Shown here: piece by piece, positions 46,749-54,222 of the stretch | How positions within the stretch are numbered: the first letter of the stretch is position 1 | Layout of the letters: the number at the start of each line of letters is the position of its first letter | DNA from: an uncultured Actinomycetes bacterium | GTDB taxonomy: Bacteria > Actinomycetota > Actinomycetes > Nanopelagicales > Nanopelagicaceae | Reading direction: 5' to 3' | Length of the DNA: 64,000 nt | Assembly: GCA_903834515.1 (NCBI GenBank) | Contig: CAILJM010000023.1 | Coordinates: 62,001 to 126,000, forward strand | Position numbers and translations under genes: made by a program | Notes under the pieces: generated by a model | Database searches by the model: none | The model's input: the letters and a program-made list of their open reading frames with translations, nothing else | What the model was told of the DNA's origin: nothing

Positions 46749-48191
46749 ATGCGTAGAGCGAAAATTGTGTGCACGATGGGGCCAGCAGTTGAGGCGCCTG
46801 AAAAAGTCGATGAATTAATCGCAGCAGGAATGAACATGGCCAGGCTTAATCTCTCTCACGGGGGATACGAGGAGCATCAGAACCGACTTGATCGCGTCCG
46901 AGCCTCGGCAAAGAAGAGCGGCAAAGCCGTTGCGATTCTCGTAGATTTGCAAGGCCCTAAAATTAGATTGGCTCGATTCAAAGACGGCCCTCATGAGCTC
47001 TTCCGTGGAGATATCTTCACCATCACGACCGATGAGGTCGAAGGCACGAAGGAGCGATGTGGCACTACCTACAAGGGTCTTCCTGGGGATTGCAAGCCTG
47101 GTGATCGTATTCTCATCGATGACGGAAAAGTCTCCGTTGAGGTTGTTGAAGTTAAAGGTAATGATGTCGTCACAAAAGTCACTCAACCTGGATTTGTCTC
47201 AAATAACAAGGGCATCAATCTCCCTGGCGTAGCAGTCTCAGTTCCAGCGATGTCTGAGAAGGATATTGAGGATCTTCGTTGGGGATTACGAGCAGGCGCA
47301 GATTTTATTGCTCTCTCATTCGTCCGTAACGCTAAAGATATTGACGATGTGCATGCAATCATGGATGAGGTCGGAATTCGGCGCCCAGTGATTGCAAAGA
47401 TCGAGAAGCCTCAGGCGGTCGATAATCTTGAAGAGATTGTTGCAGCCTTTGATGGCATCATGGTTGCGCGGGGTGATCTTGGTGTTGAGATGCCGATTGA
47501 AGAAGTTCCGCTCGTTCAGAAGCGCTGCATTACCCTCTGTCGCGAAGCAGCGAAACCCGTCATCGTAGCTACTCAAATGCTTGATTCGATGATAACGAAC
47601 TCTTCGCCTACTCGTGCGGAGGCGACCGACTGTGCAAATGCTGTTCTGGATGGCGCTGACGCGCTCATGCTCTCAGGCGAGACTTCTGTTGGGGCATTCG
47701 CTATCGAAGCGGTGACCACCATGGGTCGAATCATCGAGCGTACTGAAGAGGCGATGCTCGATCGGATCCCTGCGATCCAGAGTGCGCCGACTACTAAAGG
47801 CGGGGCAATTACCAAGGCTGCAACTGAGATTGGCGCAACTGTTGGGGCCAAATATCTCGTCGCCTTCACGCAGAGCGGTGAGTCGGCACGCAGAATTTCG
47901 CGCTTCCGTTCGCCAATCAAGCTTTTAGCGCTTACTCCAGAGGAGCATGTCTACAACCAGCTTGCTTTGAGCTGGGGAGTAGAACCGTTGATCACTCCCA
48001 TGGTCTCTCACACCGACGAGATGGTGAAGCAGGTTGATTCACTCTTGCTCGATTCTGGTCGAGGAACGAAGGGCGAGTCAGTAGTGATTGTTGCCGGCGC
48101 CCCTCCAGGAATCCCGGGTTCAACAAATGCAGTACGCGTACACATCATCGGTGATGCGGTGGATGGCGTGGCACCTGCTTACCGGAATTAA
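46749..48191 (+). CDS. pyk: Pyruvate kinase
   Basis: Last glycolytic step, phosphoenolpyruvate plus ADP to pyruvate plus ATP. The 480-residue protein has MARLNLSHG near residue 32, the catalytic-site lysine in RPVIAKIEKPQAVDN, the metal-binding MVARGDLGVEMP, and ATQMLDSMITNSSPTRAE; the C-terminal allosteric domain is complete. It has its own promoter region with two palindromes and is followed by a strong terminator. Confidence 0.98.
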   Translation: MRRAKIVCTMGPAVEAPEKVDELIAAGMNMARLNLSHGGYEEHQNRLDRVRASAKKSGKAVAILVDLQGPKIRLARFKDGPHELFRGDIFTITTDEVEGTKERCGTTYKGLPGDCKPGDRILIDDGKVSVEVVEVKGNDVVTKVTQPGFVSNNKGINLPGVAVSVPAMSEKDIEDLRWGLRAGADFIALSFVRNAKDIDDVHAIMDEVGIRRPVIAKIEKPQAVDNLEEIVAAFDGIMVARGDLGVEMPIEEVPLVQKRCITLCREAAKPVIVATQMLDSMITNSSPTRAEATDCANAVLDGADALMLSGETSVGAFAIEAVTTMGRIIERTEEAMLDRIPAIQSAPTTKGGAITKAATEIGATVGAKYLVAFTQSGESARRISRFRSPIKLLALTPEEHVYNQLALSWGVEPLITPMVSHTDEMVKQVDSLLLDSGRGTKGESVVIVAGAPPGIPGSTNAVRVHIIGDAVDGVAPAYRN

Positions 48192-48207
48192 GTAGAAATT
48201 CGCTGAA

Positions 48208-48243
48208 AGAGGGTAGGGGTTATAAACTCCTACCCTCTTCTTT
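48208..48243 (+). terminator. Rho-independent terminator of pyk
   Basis: Ten-base perfect stem AGAGGGTAGG / CCTACCCTCT (extendable by two pairs), loop TTATAAA, then a T-rich tail TCTTT. It lies 16 bases after the pyk stop. Confidence 0.85.
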
Positions 48244-48280
48244 ATGGAGCGTTATGGCGCACCGAAAGAAGTGCAAGCAG

Positions 48281-48353
48281 GCCTCGGTACTCCAACGGTA
48301 GAGAGGGCGGACTCAAAATCCGCACAGTGTCGGTTCAAATCCGACTCGAGGCA
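48281..48353 (+). tRNA. tRNA-Leu (anticodon CAA), short variable arm
   Basis: A 73-base cloverleaf: acceptor GCCTCGG/TCGAGGC (one G-U), D-stem CTC/GAG, anticodon stem GCGGA/TCCGC with loop CTCAAAA (anticodon CAA), T-stem GTCGG/CCGAC with loop TTCAAAT, discriminator A. CCA is not encoded. The anticodon reads leucine TTG codons, yet the variable loop is only five bases instead of the long arm typical of bacterial tRNA-Leu. It sits between the pyk terminator and the response-regulator ATG. Confidence 0.88.
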
Positions 48354-48354
48354 C

Positions 48355-49017
48355 ATGTCAGAGATTTCGCAGCCATCACCGACGGATCCATCGACCCTGG
48401 AAGCGCCATCCCAGTCAACTCCTTCTGCACTTCCAAGTGCTCGCATTTTGGTCGCCGAAGATGAAGCAATTATTCGTTTAGATCTTGTAGAGATGCTCAC
48501 TGAAGCTGGGTATACCGTCGTTGCGCAAGCAACAAATGGCCTCGAAGCGATCGCCCTTGCCGAGGCGCACAAACCTGATTTAGCCATTCTCGATGTAAAG
48601 ATGCCAGAACTGGATGGAATTTCTGCCGCAGAGAAGATCATTGAGATCGCACCGGTGTTGATGCTTACCGCTTTTAGCCAAAGAGAGCTTGTCGAACGCG
48701 CTCGTGACGCAGGGGTTATGGCCTATGTCGTCAAACCATTTGGCATTGCAGATTTGATTCCGGCGATCGAGATCGCGATGAGTCGCCACACTCAGATGAA
48801 ATCACTTGTGGAGGAAGTTGCGGATCTTCACGAACGACTCGAAACTCGTAAAGTCATCGATCGCGCCAAAGGTATTTTGATGGCGGCCCTCAACCTTACG
48901 GAACCTCAAGCATTTTCTTGGATTCAAAGGGCGGCGATGGACCGTCGCATCTCGATGAAGGATGTTTCACTTGCCGTCATCTCACCGGATGCAGTTCCAG
49001 ATAACGCTAAAAAATAG
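48355..49017 (+). CDS. ANTAR-domain response regulator (PdtaR-like)
   Basis: A 220-residue regulator. An N-terminal receiver domain starts near residue 30 (VAEDEAIIRLDLVEML) with the phospho-acceptor Asp in AILDVKMP and the conserved Lys in VVKPF. A coiled linker and a C-terminal ANTAR RNA-binding domain follow (DRAKGILMAALNLTEPQAFSWIQRAAMDRR). ANTAR proteins act as antiterminators on paired hexaloop RNA hairpins. An open frame extends upstream through the tRNA, but the only sensible start is the ATG at 48355, two bases after the tRNA discriminator. No histidine kinase is nearby. It resembles PdtaR of mycobacteria, which lies in a similar pyk-polA neighbourhood. Confidence 0.92.
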   Translation: MSEISQPSPTDPSTLEAPSQSTPSALPSARILVAEDEAIIRLDLVEMLTEAGYTVVAQATNGLEAIALAEAHKPDLAILDVKMPELDGISAAEKIIEIAPVLMLTAFSQRELVERARDAGVMAYVVKPFGIADLIPAIEIAMSRHTQMKSLVEEVADLHERLETRKVIDRAKGILMAALNLTEPQAFSWIQRAAMDRRISMKDVSLAVISPDAVPDNAKK

Positions 49018-49050
49018 CGATCCTTTCGCTGGTACGCGCCTCGCTGACCC

Positions 49051-49080
49051 TCGATTTTGCTACCTTCGATTTTGCTACCT
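49051..49080 (+). repeat. 15-bp tandem duplication upstream of livK
   Basis: TCGATTTTGCTACCT occurs twice in direct succession. It is the first of three repeat groups in the 279-base spacer before livK. Confidence 0.9.
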
Positions 49081-49099
49081 TCGGGGAATCCTGCGAACC

Positions 49100-49132
49100 C
49101 CTTGCATATGCCTTGCAAACCCCTTGCAAATG
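49100..49132 (+). repeat. 11-bp repeats with CCTTGCA core upstream of livK
   Basis: CCTTGCA begins at 49100, 49111 and 49122, an exact 11-bp period, inside a larger 22-bp near-repeat. Phasing by one helical turn suggests a cooperative protein-binding site rather than random repeats, but no regulator is known here. Confidence 0.8.
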
Positions 49133-49156
49133 CCTGAAAATAACTGCAATTCCGGG

Positions 49157-49177
49157 ATTACGTAATCAAAACGTAAT
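49157..49177 (+). promoter_or_regulatory. ATTACGTAAT palindrome plus second ACGTAAT, possible operator
   Basis: A 10-bp perfect palindrome ATTACGTAAT at 49157-49166 is followed by ACGTAAT again at 49171-49177, an 11-bp offset. It lies about 42 bp upstream of the predicted livK -35. It may be a regulator site for the amino-acid uptake operon. Confidence 0.5.
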
Positions 49178-49218
49178 AAAAAAGTGATCTGACACGCGTA
49201 AATCAAGGCCCTTCAAGG

Positions 49219-49248
49219 TTGTTCACCACTTGCCTATCGGGCTACCCT
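49219..49248 (+). promoter_or_regulatory. Predicted livK promoter
   Basis: TTGTTC (-35) and TACCCT (-10) with an 18-base spacer, about 48 bases before the livK ATG. The rpsA promoter uses the same TACCCT -10. Confidence 0.55.
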
Positions 49249-49296
49249 TCTCTCCTCCCTGTCCCGGGAAATAACAGGTTAGTAAGAAAGGTCTAC

Positions 49297-50463
49297 ATGA
49301 ATAAGAAGCTAGTAGGCGGCATCGCAATTGCCGCAGCTGCAGCACTCTCGTTCGGTGTTGTTTCAACATCAGCAGATGCCGCAACAAAGACAGTCACACT
49401 TGTCTTCCAGGCTCCTCTTACTGGTTCAGATGCCCTCACAGGCGGAGACCAGTTCTACGGCGCACAGACTGCACTCCAGGTCTACAACGATTCAAACCCA
49501 ACCGTTAAGGTTGTTTTGAAGAAGGCAGATGACCAGGGAGATCCAGCAGTTGCTGGCCCACTTTCACAGGGTATTGCTACAGATAAGAATGTAGTTGGAA
49601 TCATTGGACCTGCCTACTCAGGCGCTTCAATCGCTTCATTCCCTGCTTACAAGGCAGCACATATTCCTTTGGTTTCAATGTCAGCAACTCGCGTAACATT
49701 GACAGATCCAAAGGCACGCGACAACGGATTCCCATTCTTCCACCGCGTTGTTCCACCAGATTCACTTCAGGGAACATCACTCGTGAAGTGGGCGACTGAA
49801 GGTGTAACTTCACCTAAGGTCTACGTTCTCGATGACTTGCAGTCATACTCAACAGGTCTTGTTCAGTACTTGGCTCCACAGCTCAAGAAGCAGAGCATCA
49901 CTCCTGTTGCATATAGCCACCAGCCAAAGGGCACAACTGATTACACATCAGAGGCTTCAAAGATCAAGGCATCTGGCGCAAACGTAGTTATCTACGCTGG
50001 CTACTACCCAGAAGCTGCAGCTCTTGCAAAGGCTCTTAAGCTTGCAAACTACACAGGCGTTATCGCTTCAGGCGACGGCACACTCAACACTGGTTTCGTA
50101 ACCGGTGCTGGTTCAGCTGCTGCGGAAGGCGTTCGTCTCACAGCCCCAGATCTACCATTCTCACTCGTTGCATCTGCTGCTCAGAAGGCTGCATACACAA
50201 AGGCAACTGGCGAGGCTGTTTCAAAGGCTGATTCACACGTCTACGTTGTATCAACATACGATGCAACAAACGTCTTCTTGACTTGCATCAAGGGCGGCGC
50301 AACAACTCGCGCAGCAATCCAGAACTGCCTTAACAACCAGTCATTCTCAACTTTGGCTGGCGTTAACATCAAGTTCGGTCGCTACGGTGATGTTGTCGGT
50401 GGAGCTCCAATCGGAGGCTTCGTCGTTAAGAACGGTGTTATCGATTACGTCGGCGCAAAGTAA
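49297..50463 (+). CDS. livK: Branched-chain amino acid ABC transporter, substrate-binding protein
   Basis: Periplasmic-binding-protein type I fold, 388 residues, which captures branched-chain or related amino acids for LivHMGF. The N-terminal signal peptide is MNKKLVGGIAIAAAAALSFGVVSTSADA, with likely cleavage after ADA. There is no lipobox cysteine, unusual for a Gram-positive binding protein, so anchoring is unclear. The core has VVGIIGPAYSGASIA and the hinge YVVSTYDATNVFL. The ATG at 49297 follows GAAAGG; an upstream extension lacks a ribosome-binding site. Codon use is strongly skewed (Ser TCA, Thr ACA, Lys AAG), suggesting very high expression. Confidence 0.94.
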   Translation: MNKKLVGGIAIAAAAALSFGVVSTSADAATKTVTLVFQAPLTGSDALTGGDQFYGAQTALQVYNDSNPTVKVVLKKADDQGDPAVAGPLSQGIATDKNVVGIIGPAYSGASIASFPAYKAAHIPLVSMSATRVTLTDPKARDNGFPFFHRVVPPDSLQGTSLVKWATEGVTSPKVYVLDDLQSYSTGLVQYLAPQLKKQSITPVAYSHQPKGTTDYTSEASKIKASGANVVIYAGYYPEAAALAKALKLANYTGVIASGDGTLNTGFVTGAGSAAAEGVRLTAPDLPFSLVASAAQKAAYTKATGEAVSKADSHVYVVSTYDATNVFLTCIKGGATTRAAIQNCLNNQSFSTLAGVNIKFGRYGDVVGGAPIGGFVVKNGVIDYVGAK

Positions 50464-50490
50464 ATCGCCGCTCATCAATAAATAAGCTCT

Positions 50491-50518
50491 GCTCTGCTCC
50501 CTGAAAGGGGAGCAGAGC
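50491..50518 (+). terminator. First livK-livH hairpin
   Basis: An 11-base perfect stem GCTCTGCTCCC / GGGAGCAGAGC with a 6-base loop, 28 bases after the livK stop. No T-run follows, so it is more likely a partial terminator or mRNA 3'-end stabiliser than a full stop. Confidence 0.65.
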
Positions 50519-50533
50519 GAAGTGTTTGAGGCT

Positions 50534-50571
50534 CGGGGCTATATCGCGAAATCAGTAGCGATGTAGCCCCG
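50534..50571 (+). terminator. Second livK-livH hairpin
   Basis: A 14-pair stem (CGGGGCTATATCGC with GCGATGTAGCCCCG, one G-U) and a 10-base loop, 16 bases after the first hairpin. Together they probably let livK mRNA accumulate well above the permease genes. The remaining spacer up to livH at 50709 has no gene. Confidence 0.65.
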
Positions 50572-50708
50572 GCCCTTGTTCTCAAGAGTTATGATCTCGG
50601 TTTAAGATATGAAACTCTGGTGGGTCCTGACCCGCTCATGAGCGCCCTAGCTATCTTCAAGAAACTTCACGAAGGTCTCAGAACTAGAATGAAGTAGAAA
50701 AGAGCAGA

Positions 50709-51662
50709 ATGAACTTCTCTGTCGTGACGAGCCAATTCTGGCAGTTGCTCCTCAATGGCCTCGCCGTGGGATTGATCTATGTCTTGATCTCCCTCGGATA
50801 CACCATGGTCTATGGAGTCCTACGCCTTATCAACTTTGCAAACTCTGAAATATTTATGATCGGTACCTTCGCGACGGTCATCGTCTCTTCGCAGGTGCTT
50901 CATTACACCAGCGCACACGAAGCCCTTCATGGCTTCCACCTCATTCTTGTGCTCCTTCTCTTGCTTGTCGTCTCGATGGTCTTCTCAGCCACGACTGCAA
51001 TCGTCGTCGAACTTGTGGCCTACCGACGCCTTCGCGCGAAGGGTACGAATCGTCTTGCAAGCTTGATCTCAGCTATCGGTACTTCCATCGTGCTCTCTGA
51101 AGGCGTACGTATTTTGACGAAGTCAGCTCCAGTTCCAACTCCGCGGCTTCTCTCTAAATTTAATATCGTTACCTTTCATGGAGTTTCGCTTCGCGTCGAT
51201 ACCGCCCTGGTAATCGTTGGCGCACTCGTCCTCTATTTCATTGTTGATCGTTTTGTATCAAAGACCTTGCTCGGTAAGGCAATTCGTGCCGTCTCAATGT
51301 CTGAAGATACGTCGAAGTTGATGGGTATCAACCTCAATCGAGTTATCTCGGCTACATTCTTGATTGGTGGCCTTGTCACTGGCGCTGCTGCCTTCTTCTA
51401 CATGCAGGTCTACGAGACAACAGTATTTAACGTCGGTTTCAACTTGGGACTTGCAGCCTTCACCGCTGCTGTGCTCGGTGGCATTGGAAATATTCGTGGC
51501 GCGTTCTATGGTGGCCTCACTCTTGGATTATTCGAAGAGTTCGCTTCGGCCGTTATTGGTGGACAGTGGAAATCTGTCACAGTCTTCACCGTTCTCGTTC
51601 TGGTCCTTCTGCTCCGTCCAAATGGTCTATTTGGCGAAGCAATTACGCAGAGTAGGGTGTAA
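50709..51662 (+). CDS. livH: Branched-chain amino acid ABC transporter permease LivH
   Basis: Integral membrane subunit of 317 residues with about eight helices. The family N-terminus is LLNGLAVGLIYVLISLGYTMVYGVLRLINFANSE, and the cytoplasmic coupling segment is LGKAIRAVSMSEDTSKLMGINLNRVI, which contacts the ATPase. It is separated from livK by 245 bases with two strong hairpins and is followed after 5 bases by livM. Confidence 0.95.
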   Translation: MNFSVVTSQFWQLLLNGLAVGLIYVLISLGYTMVYGVLRLINFANSEIFMIGTFATVIVSSQVLHYTSAHEALHGFHLILVLLLLLVVSMVFSATTAIVVELVAYRRLRAKGTNRLASLISAIGTSIVLSEGVRILTKSAPVPTPRLLSKFNIVTFHGVSLRVDTALVIVGALVLYFIVDRFVSKTLLGKAIRAVSMSEDTSKLMGINLNRVISATFLIGGLVTGAAAFFYMQVYETTVFNVGFNLGLAAFTAAVLGGIGNIRGAFYGGLTLGLFEEFASAVIGGQWKSVTVFTVLVLVLLLRPNGLFGEAITQSRV

Positions 51663-51667
51663 TTGAC

Positions 51668-52717
51668 ATGATAAATCTACGAGATAAAGGCGCCGAGACC
51701 TGGGAGAAGTGGGGTCGTCCGCAACGCATCGCCTTTGCGGTGATTCTTATCGCGGTAGTTGGTCTGCTCCCATTTGGCGGAGACTTCTCATTTACTAGCT
51801 TCCTCAACACTCCAGTGAGCTCATACCAAGCAGTTCTCGTCTATCCAGTCGGGATGTTTGTCTTGATGGCCCTCGGTTTAAATATCGTGGTCGGAAAATC
51901 AGGGTTGCTCGACTTGGGTTATGTGGCATTCTTCGCCATCGGCGGCTACACAGCTGGCCTGCTTGGTGAATATACCCACCTCAATACCTGGGAGATTCTT
52001 CCTATTGGAATGGCCGCCGCAATGGTGGCAGGTGTAGCTCTCGGTCTTCCTACCCTTCGTCTTCGTGGTGATTACCTCGCCATTGTGACCCTTGGTTTCG
52101 GAGAGATCGTACGAATTGTCGCCCTCAATACGCAATCACTCGGAGCATCAACGGGTATTGCCGCAATTCCGACGCCACCAAAGACTTTCGGATTAATCTT
52201 CGATATCGAGCACTCGAACTCATACTTCTGGGTTGTTCTCGTGATGATCCTGCTCGTTATCTGGATGGTGCGTCGCTTTACAGTTCGACGCCCTGGCAGA
52301 GCATGGGAAGCCATTCGTCAAGATGAAGATGTAGCAATTTTGATGGGCGTCCCGATCCTTAAATATAAGATCTGGTCATTCTCGATTGGCGCTGCAATCG
52401 GTGGTGCAGCAGGAGTGATCTTCGCTTCGAAGACTCAATATGTAGCCCCAAATGAATTCACCTTTAACGTCTCGGTATTGATTCTTGCATGTGTCGTCTT
52501 CGGCGGAATGGGAAATATCTGGGGAGTGGTTCTTGGCGGCGTCCTCCTTGCTTACCTTCCAGAGCGCATCCGATTTATTTCAGATGCGCGCCAACTCGTC
52601 TTTGGTTTGACGCTCGTTGTGATCATGAACCTTCGCCCTGATGGAATCTTGCCTCGAAAGAAGCGTGAGAAATTAGGAGCTAAAGCCAAGGCTCTGAAGG
52701 AGGCAGCAAGTGAGTAA
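51668..52717 (+). CDS. livM: Branched-chain amino acid ABC transporter permease LivM
   Basis: Second permease subunit, 349 residues with about nine helices. Typical segments are ALGLNIVVGKSGLLDLGYVAFFAIGGYTAGLL, LRLRGDYLAIVTLGFGEIVRI and the coupling segment GRAWEAIRQDEDVAILMGV. The tail is Lys/Ala-rich. It overlaps livG by 8 bases, and an AAGGAGG ribosome-binding site for livG lies inside its end. Confidence 0.95.
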   Translation: MINLRDKGAETWEKWGRPQRIAFAVILIAVVGLLPFGGDFSFTSFLNTPVSSYQAVLVYPVGMFVLMALGLNIVVGKSGLLDLGYVAFFAIGGYTAGLLGEYTHLNTWEILPIGMAAAMVAGVALGLPTLRLRGDYLAIVTLGFGEIVRIVALNTQSLGASTGIAAIPTPPKTFGLIFDIEHSNSYFWVVLVMILLVIWMVRRFTVRRPGRAWEAIRQDEDVAILMGVPILKYKIWSFSIGAAIGGAAGVIFASKTQYVAPNEFTFNVSVLILACVVFGGMGNIWGVVLGGVLLAYLPERIRFISDARQLVFGLTLVVIMNLRPDGILPRKKREKLGAKAKALKEAASE

Positions 52718-53495
52718 TGCAGGCGAAAAGATTCTAGAACTCAACAATGTCACCATGCAGTTTGGTGGCGTGAAGGCACTCGATGGCGTGAATTTTCACG
52801 TCAATCGCGGAGAAATTTGTGCACTCATCGGCCCCAACGGTGCTGGTAAGACCACAATCTTTAACGTGATCACTGGTGTCTACACACCTACTTCGGGGGA
52901 TATCACCTTTAAGGGCAAATCTGTTGTGGGCCTCAAGCGCAATGTCATCACATCGAAGGGCATCGCAAGAACTTTCCAAAATGTTCGTCTCTTCGGCGAG
53001 ATGACCGCTCTCGAGAACGTCATGACCGCGACTGATGTTCATAAGAAATCCGGACTTATCGGTGCACTCTTTGGAACACCACGTGCTCGTCGCGAAGAGA
53101 AGGCTGGCCGAGCCCGAGCTCACGAACTTTTGGAGTTCATGGGAATCGACCACCGCTCAGATCAACTTGGTAAGAATCTGCCTTACGGAGATCAGCGTCG
53201 GCTCGAAATTGCACGCGCCCTTGGCACTGAGCCAGAGATCATCCTCTTGGATGAACCAGCAGCAGGCTTCAACCCGGCTGAGAAGGTGGCTCTCGCAGAG
53301 ACGATTCGAAAGATCCGTGATGCTGGATATACCGTGCTCCTGATTGAACACGATATGTCCCTGATTATGGGAATCTCAGATCGCGTATCAGTTCTTGATT
53401 TTGGAAAGAAGATCGCAGATGGAACTCCTTCGGAGGTTCAGAACGATCCAAAGGTTATCGAAGCGTACTTAGGAGTGCCATCAGATGCGTCTTGA
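52710..53495 (+). CDS. livG: Branched-chain amino acid ABC transporter ATPase LivG
   Basis: ATPase subunit of 261 residues. Walker A GPNGAGKTT is near residue 40 and Walker B ILLDEPAAG near 180. The signature is degenerate, LPYGDQRRLEIARAL, as usual in LivG. It starts at GTG with a strong AAGGAGG site and overlaps livF by 11 bases. Confidence 0.96.
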   Translation: MSNAGEKILELNNVTMQFGGVKALDGVNFHVNRGEICALIGPNGAGKTTIFNVITGVYTPTSGDITFKGKSVVGLKRNVITSKGIARTFQNVRLFGEMTALENVMTATDVHKKSGLIGALFGTPRARREEKAGRARAHELLEFMGIDHRSDQLGKNLPYGDQRRLEIARALGTEPEIILLDEPAAGFNPAEKVALAETIRKIRDAGYTVLLIEHDMSLIMGISDRVSVLDFGKKIADGTPSEVQNDPKVIEAYLGVPSDAS

Positions 53496-54210
53496 AGTCA
53501 AGGACCTACGAGTCCAATATGGCAAGATCGAAGCAATTAAGGGAATCTCCTTTGTCGTAGAGGAAGGCGAGATCGTTACGCTCATTGGAGCTAACGGCGC
53601 TGGCAAGACAACTACCCTCAAGACAATCTCTGGATTGCGCCCAGTTGCAAGCGGACAGATTATTTATAACGGTGAAGATATTTCAAAGGTTCCTGCGCAC
53701 GAGCGCGTCAATCTCGGTATCTCACAGGCCCCGGAAGGTCGCGGAATCTTTCCCGGGATGACCGTTCTTGAGAATCTAGAGATTGGTAAGTACTCGCGTA
53801 AAGATCGCAAGAACGAGATGCAAGAAGATCTCGAGAAGATCTACCACCTCTTCCCACGACTTAAGGAACGTTCAGGCCAAGCGGGTGGAACTCTCTCTGG
53901 CGGCGAACAGCAGATGTTGGCGATTGGTCGCGCAATGATGGCCCGCCCAAAGGTTCTCCTTCTCGATGAACCATCCATGGGACTTGCTCCGATGATGATT
54001 CAAAATATCTTTAATATCATCACAGAGATTAATACAACGCTCGGGACAACTATTCTGCTCGTTGAGCAGAATGCCCAACAGGCCTTACAGCGTGCTCATC
54101 GTGCCTACATCCTAGAAACAGGAAATGTAGTGAAGGGCGCTAAAGCCTCAGATCTTCTTGATGATCCTGCGGTCCGCGAGGCCTATCTCGGAACCGGTGC
54201 ACACTCTTAA
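53485..54210 (+). CDS. livF: Branched-chain amino acid ABC transporter ATPase LivF
   Basis: Second ATPase subunit, 241 residues. Walker A GANGAGKTT is near residue 35, the LivF-type AISQAPEGRGIFPGMTVLENL follows, then the signature LSGGEQQMLAIGRA and Walker B LLLDEPSMGL. Last gene of the operon. Only 12 bases separate it from the convergent thioesterase gene, and the likely terminator lies inside that neighbour's coding end. Confidence 0.96.
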   Translation: MRLEVKDLRVQYGKIEAIKGISFVVEEGEIVTLIGANGAGKTTTLKTISGLRPVASGQIIYNGEDISKVPAHERVNLGISQAPEGRGIFPGMTVLENLEIGKYSRKDRKNEMQEDLEKIYHLFPRLKERSGQAGGTLSGGEQQMLAIGRAMMARPKVLLLDEPSMGLAPMMIQNIFNIITEINTTLGTTILLVEQNAQQALQRAHRAYILETGNVVKGAKASDLLDDPAVREAYLGTGAHS

Positions 54211-54222
54211 GCTCGAAAAAAA

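Noticed and set aside
48244-48354. N-terminal extension of the response regulator upstream of 48355.
   Set aside because: It would translate the tRNA gene and part of the pyk terminator region.
49297-50463. Horizontal acquisition of livK because of its different codon use.
   Set aside because: The same bias appears in rpsA, so high expression explains it better, and the gene sits in a complete liv operon.
50491-50571. ANTAR-type paired hexaloop target for the nearby regulator.
   Set aside because: Only the first hairpin has a 6-base loop and it reads TGAAAG, not the A-x-x-G pattern; the second loop is 10 bases.
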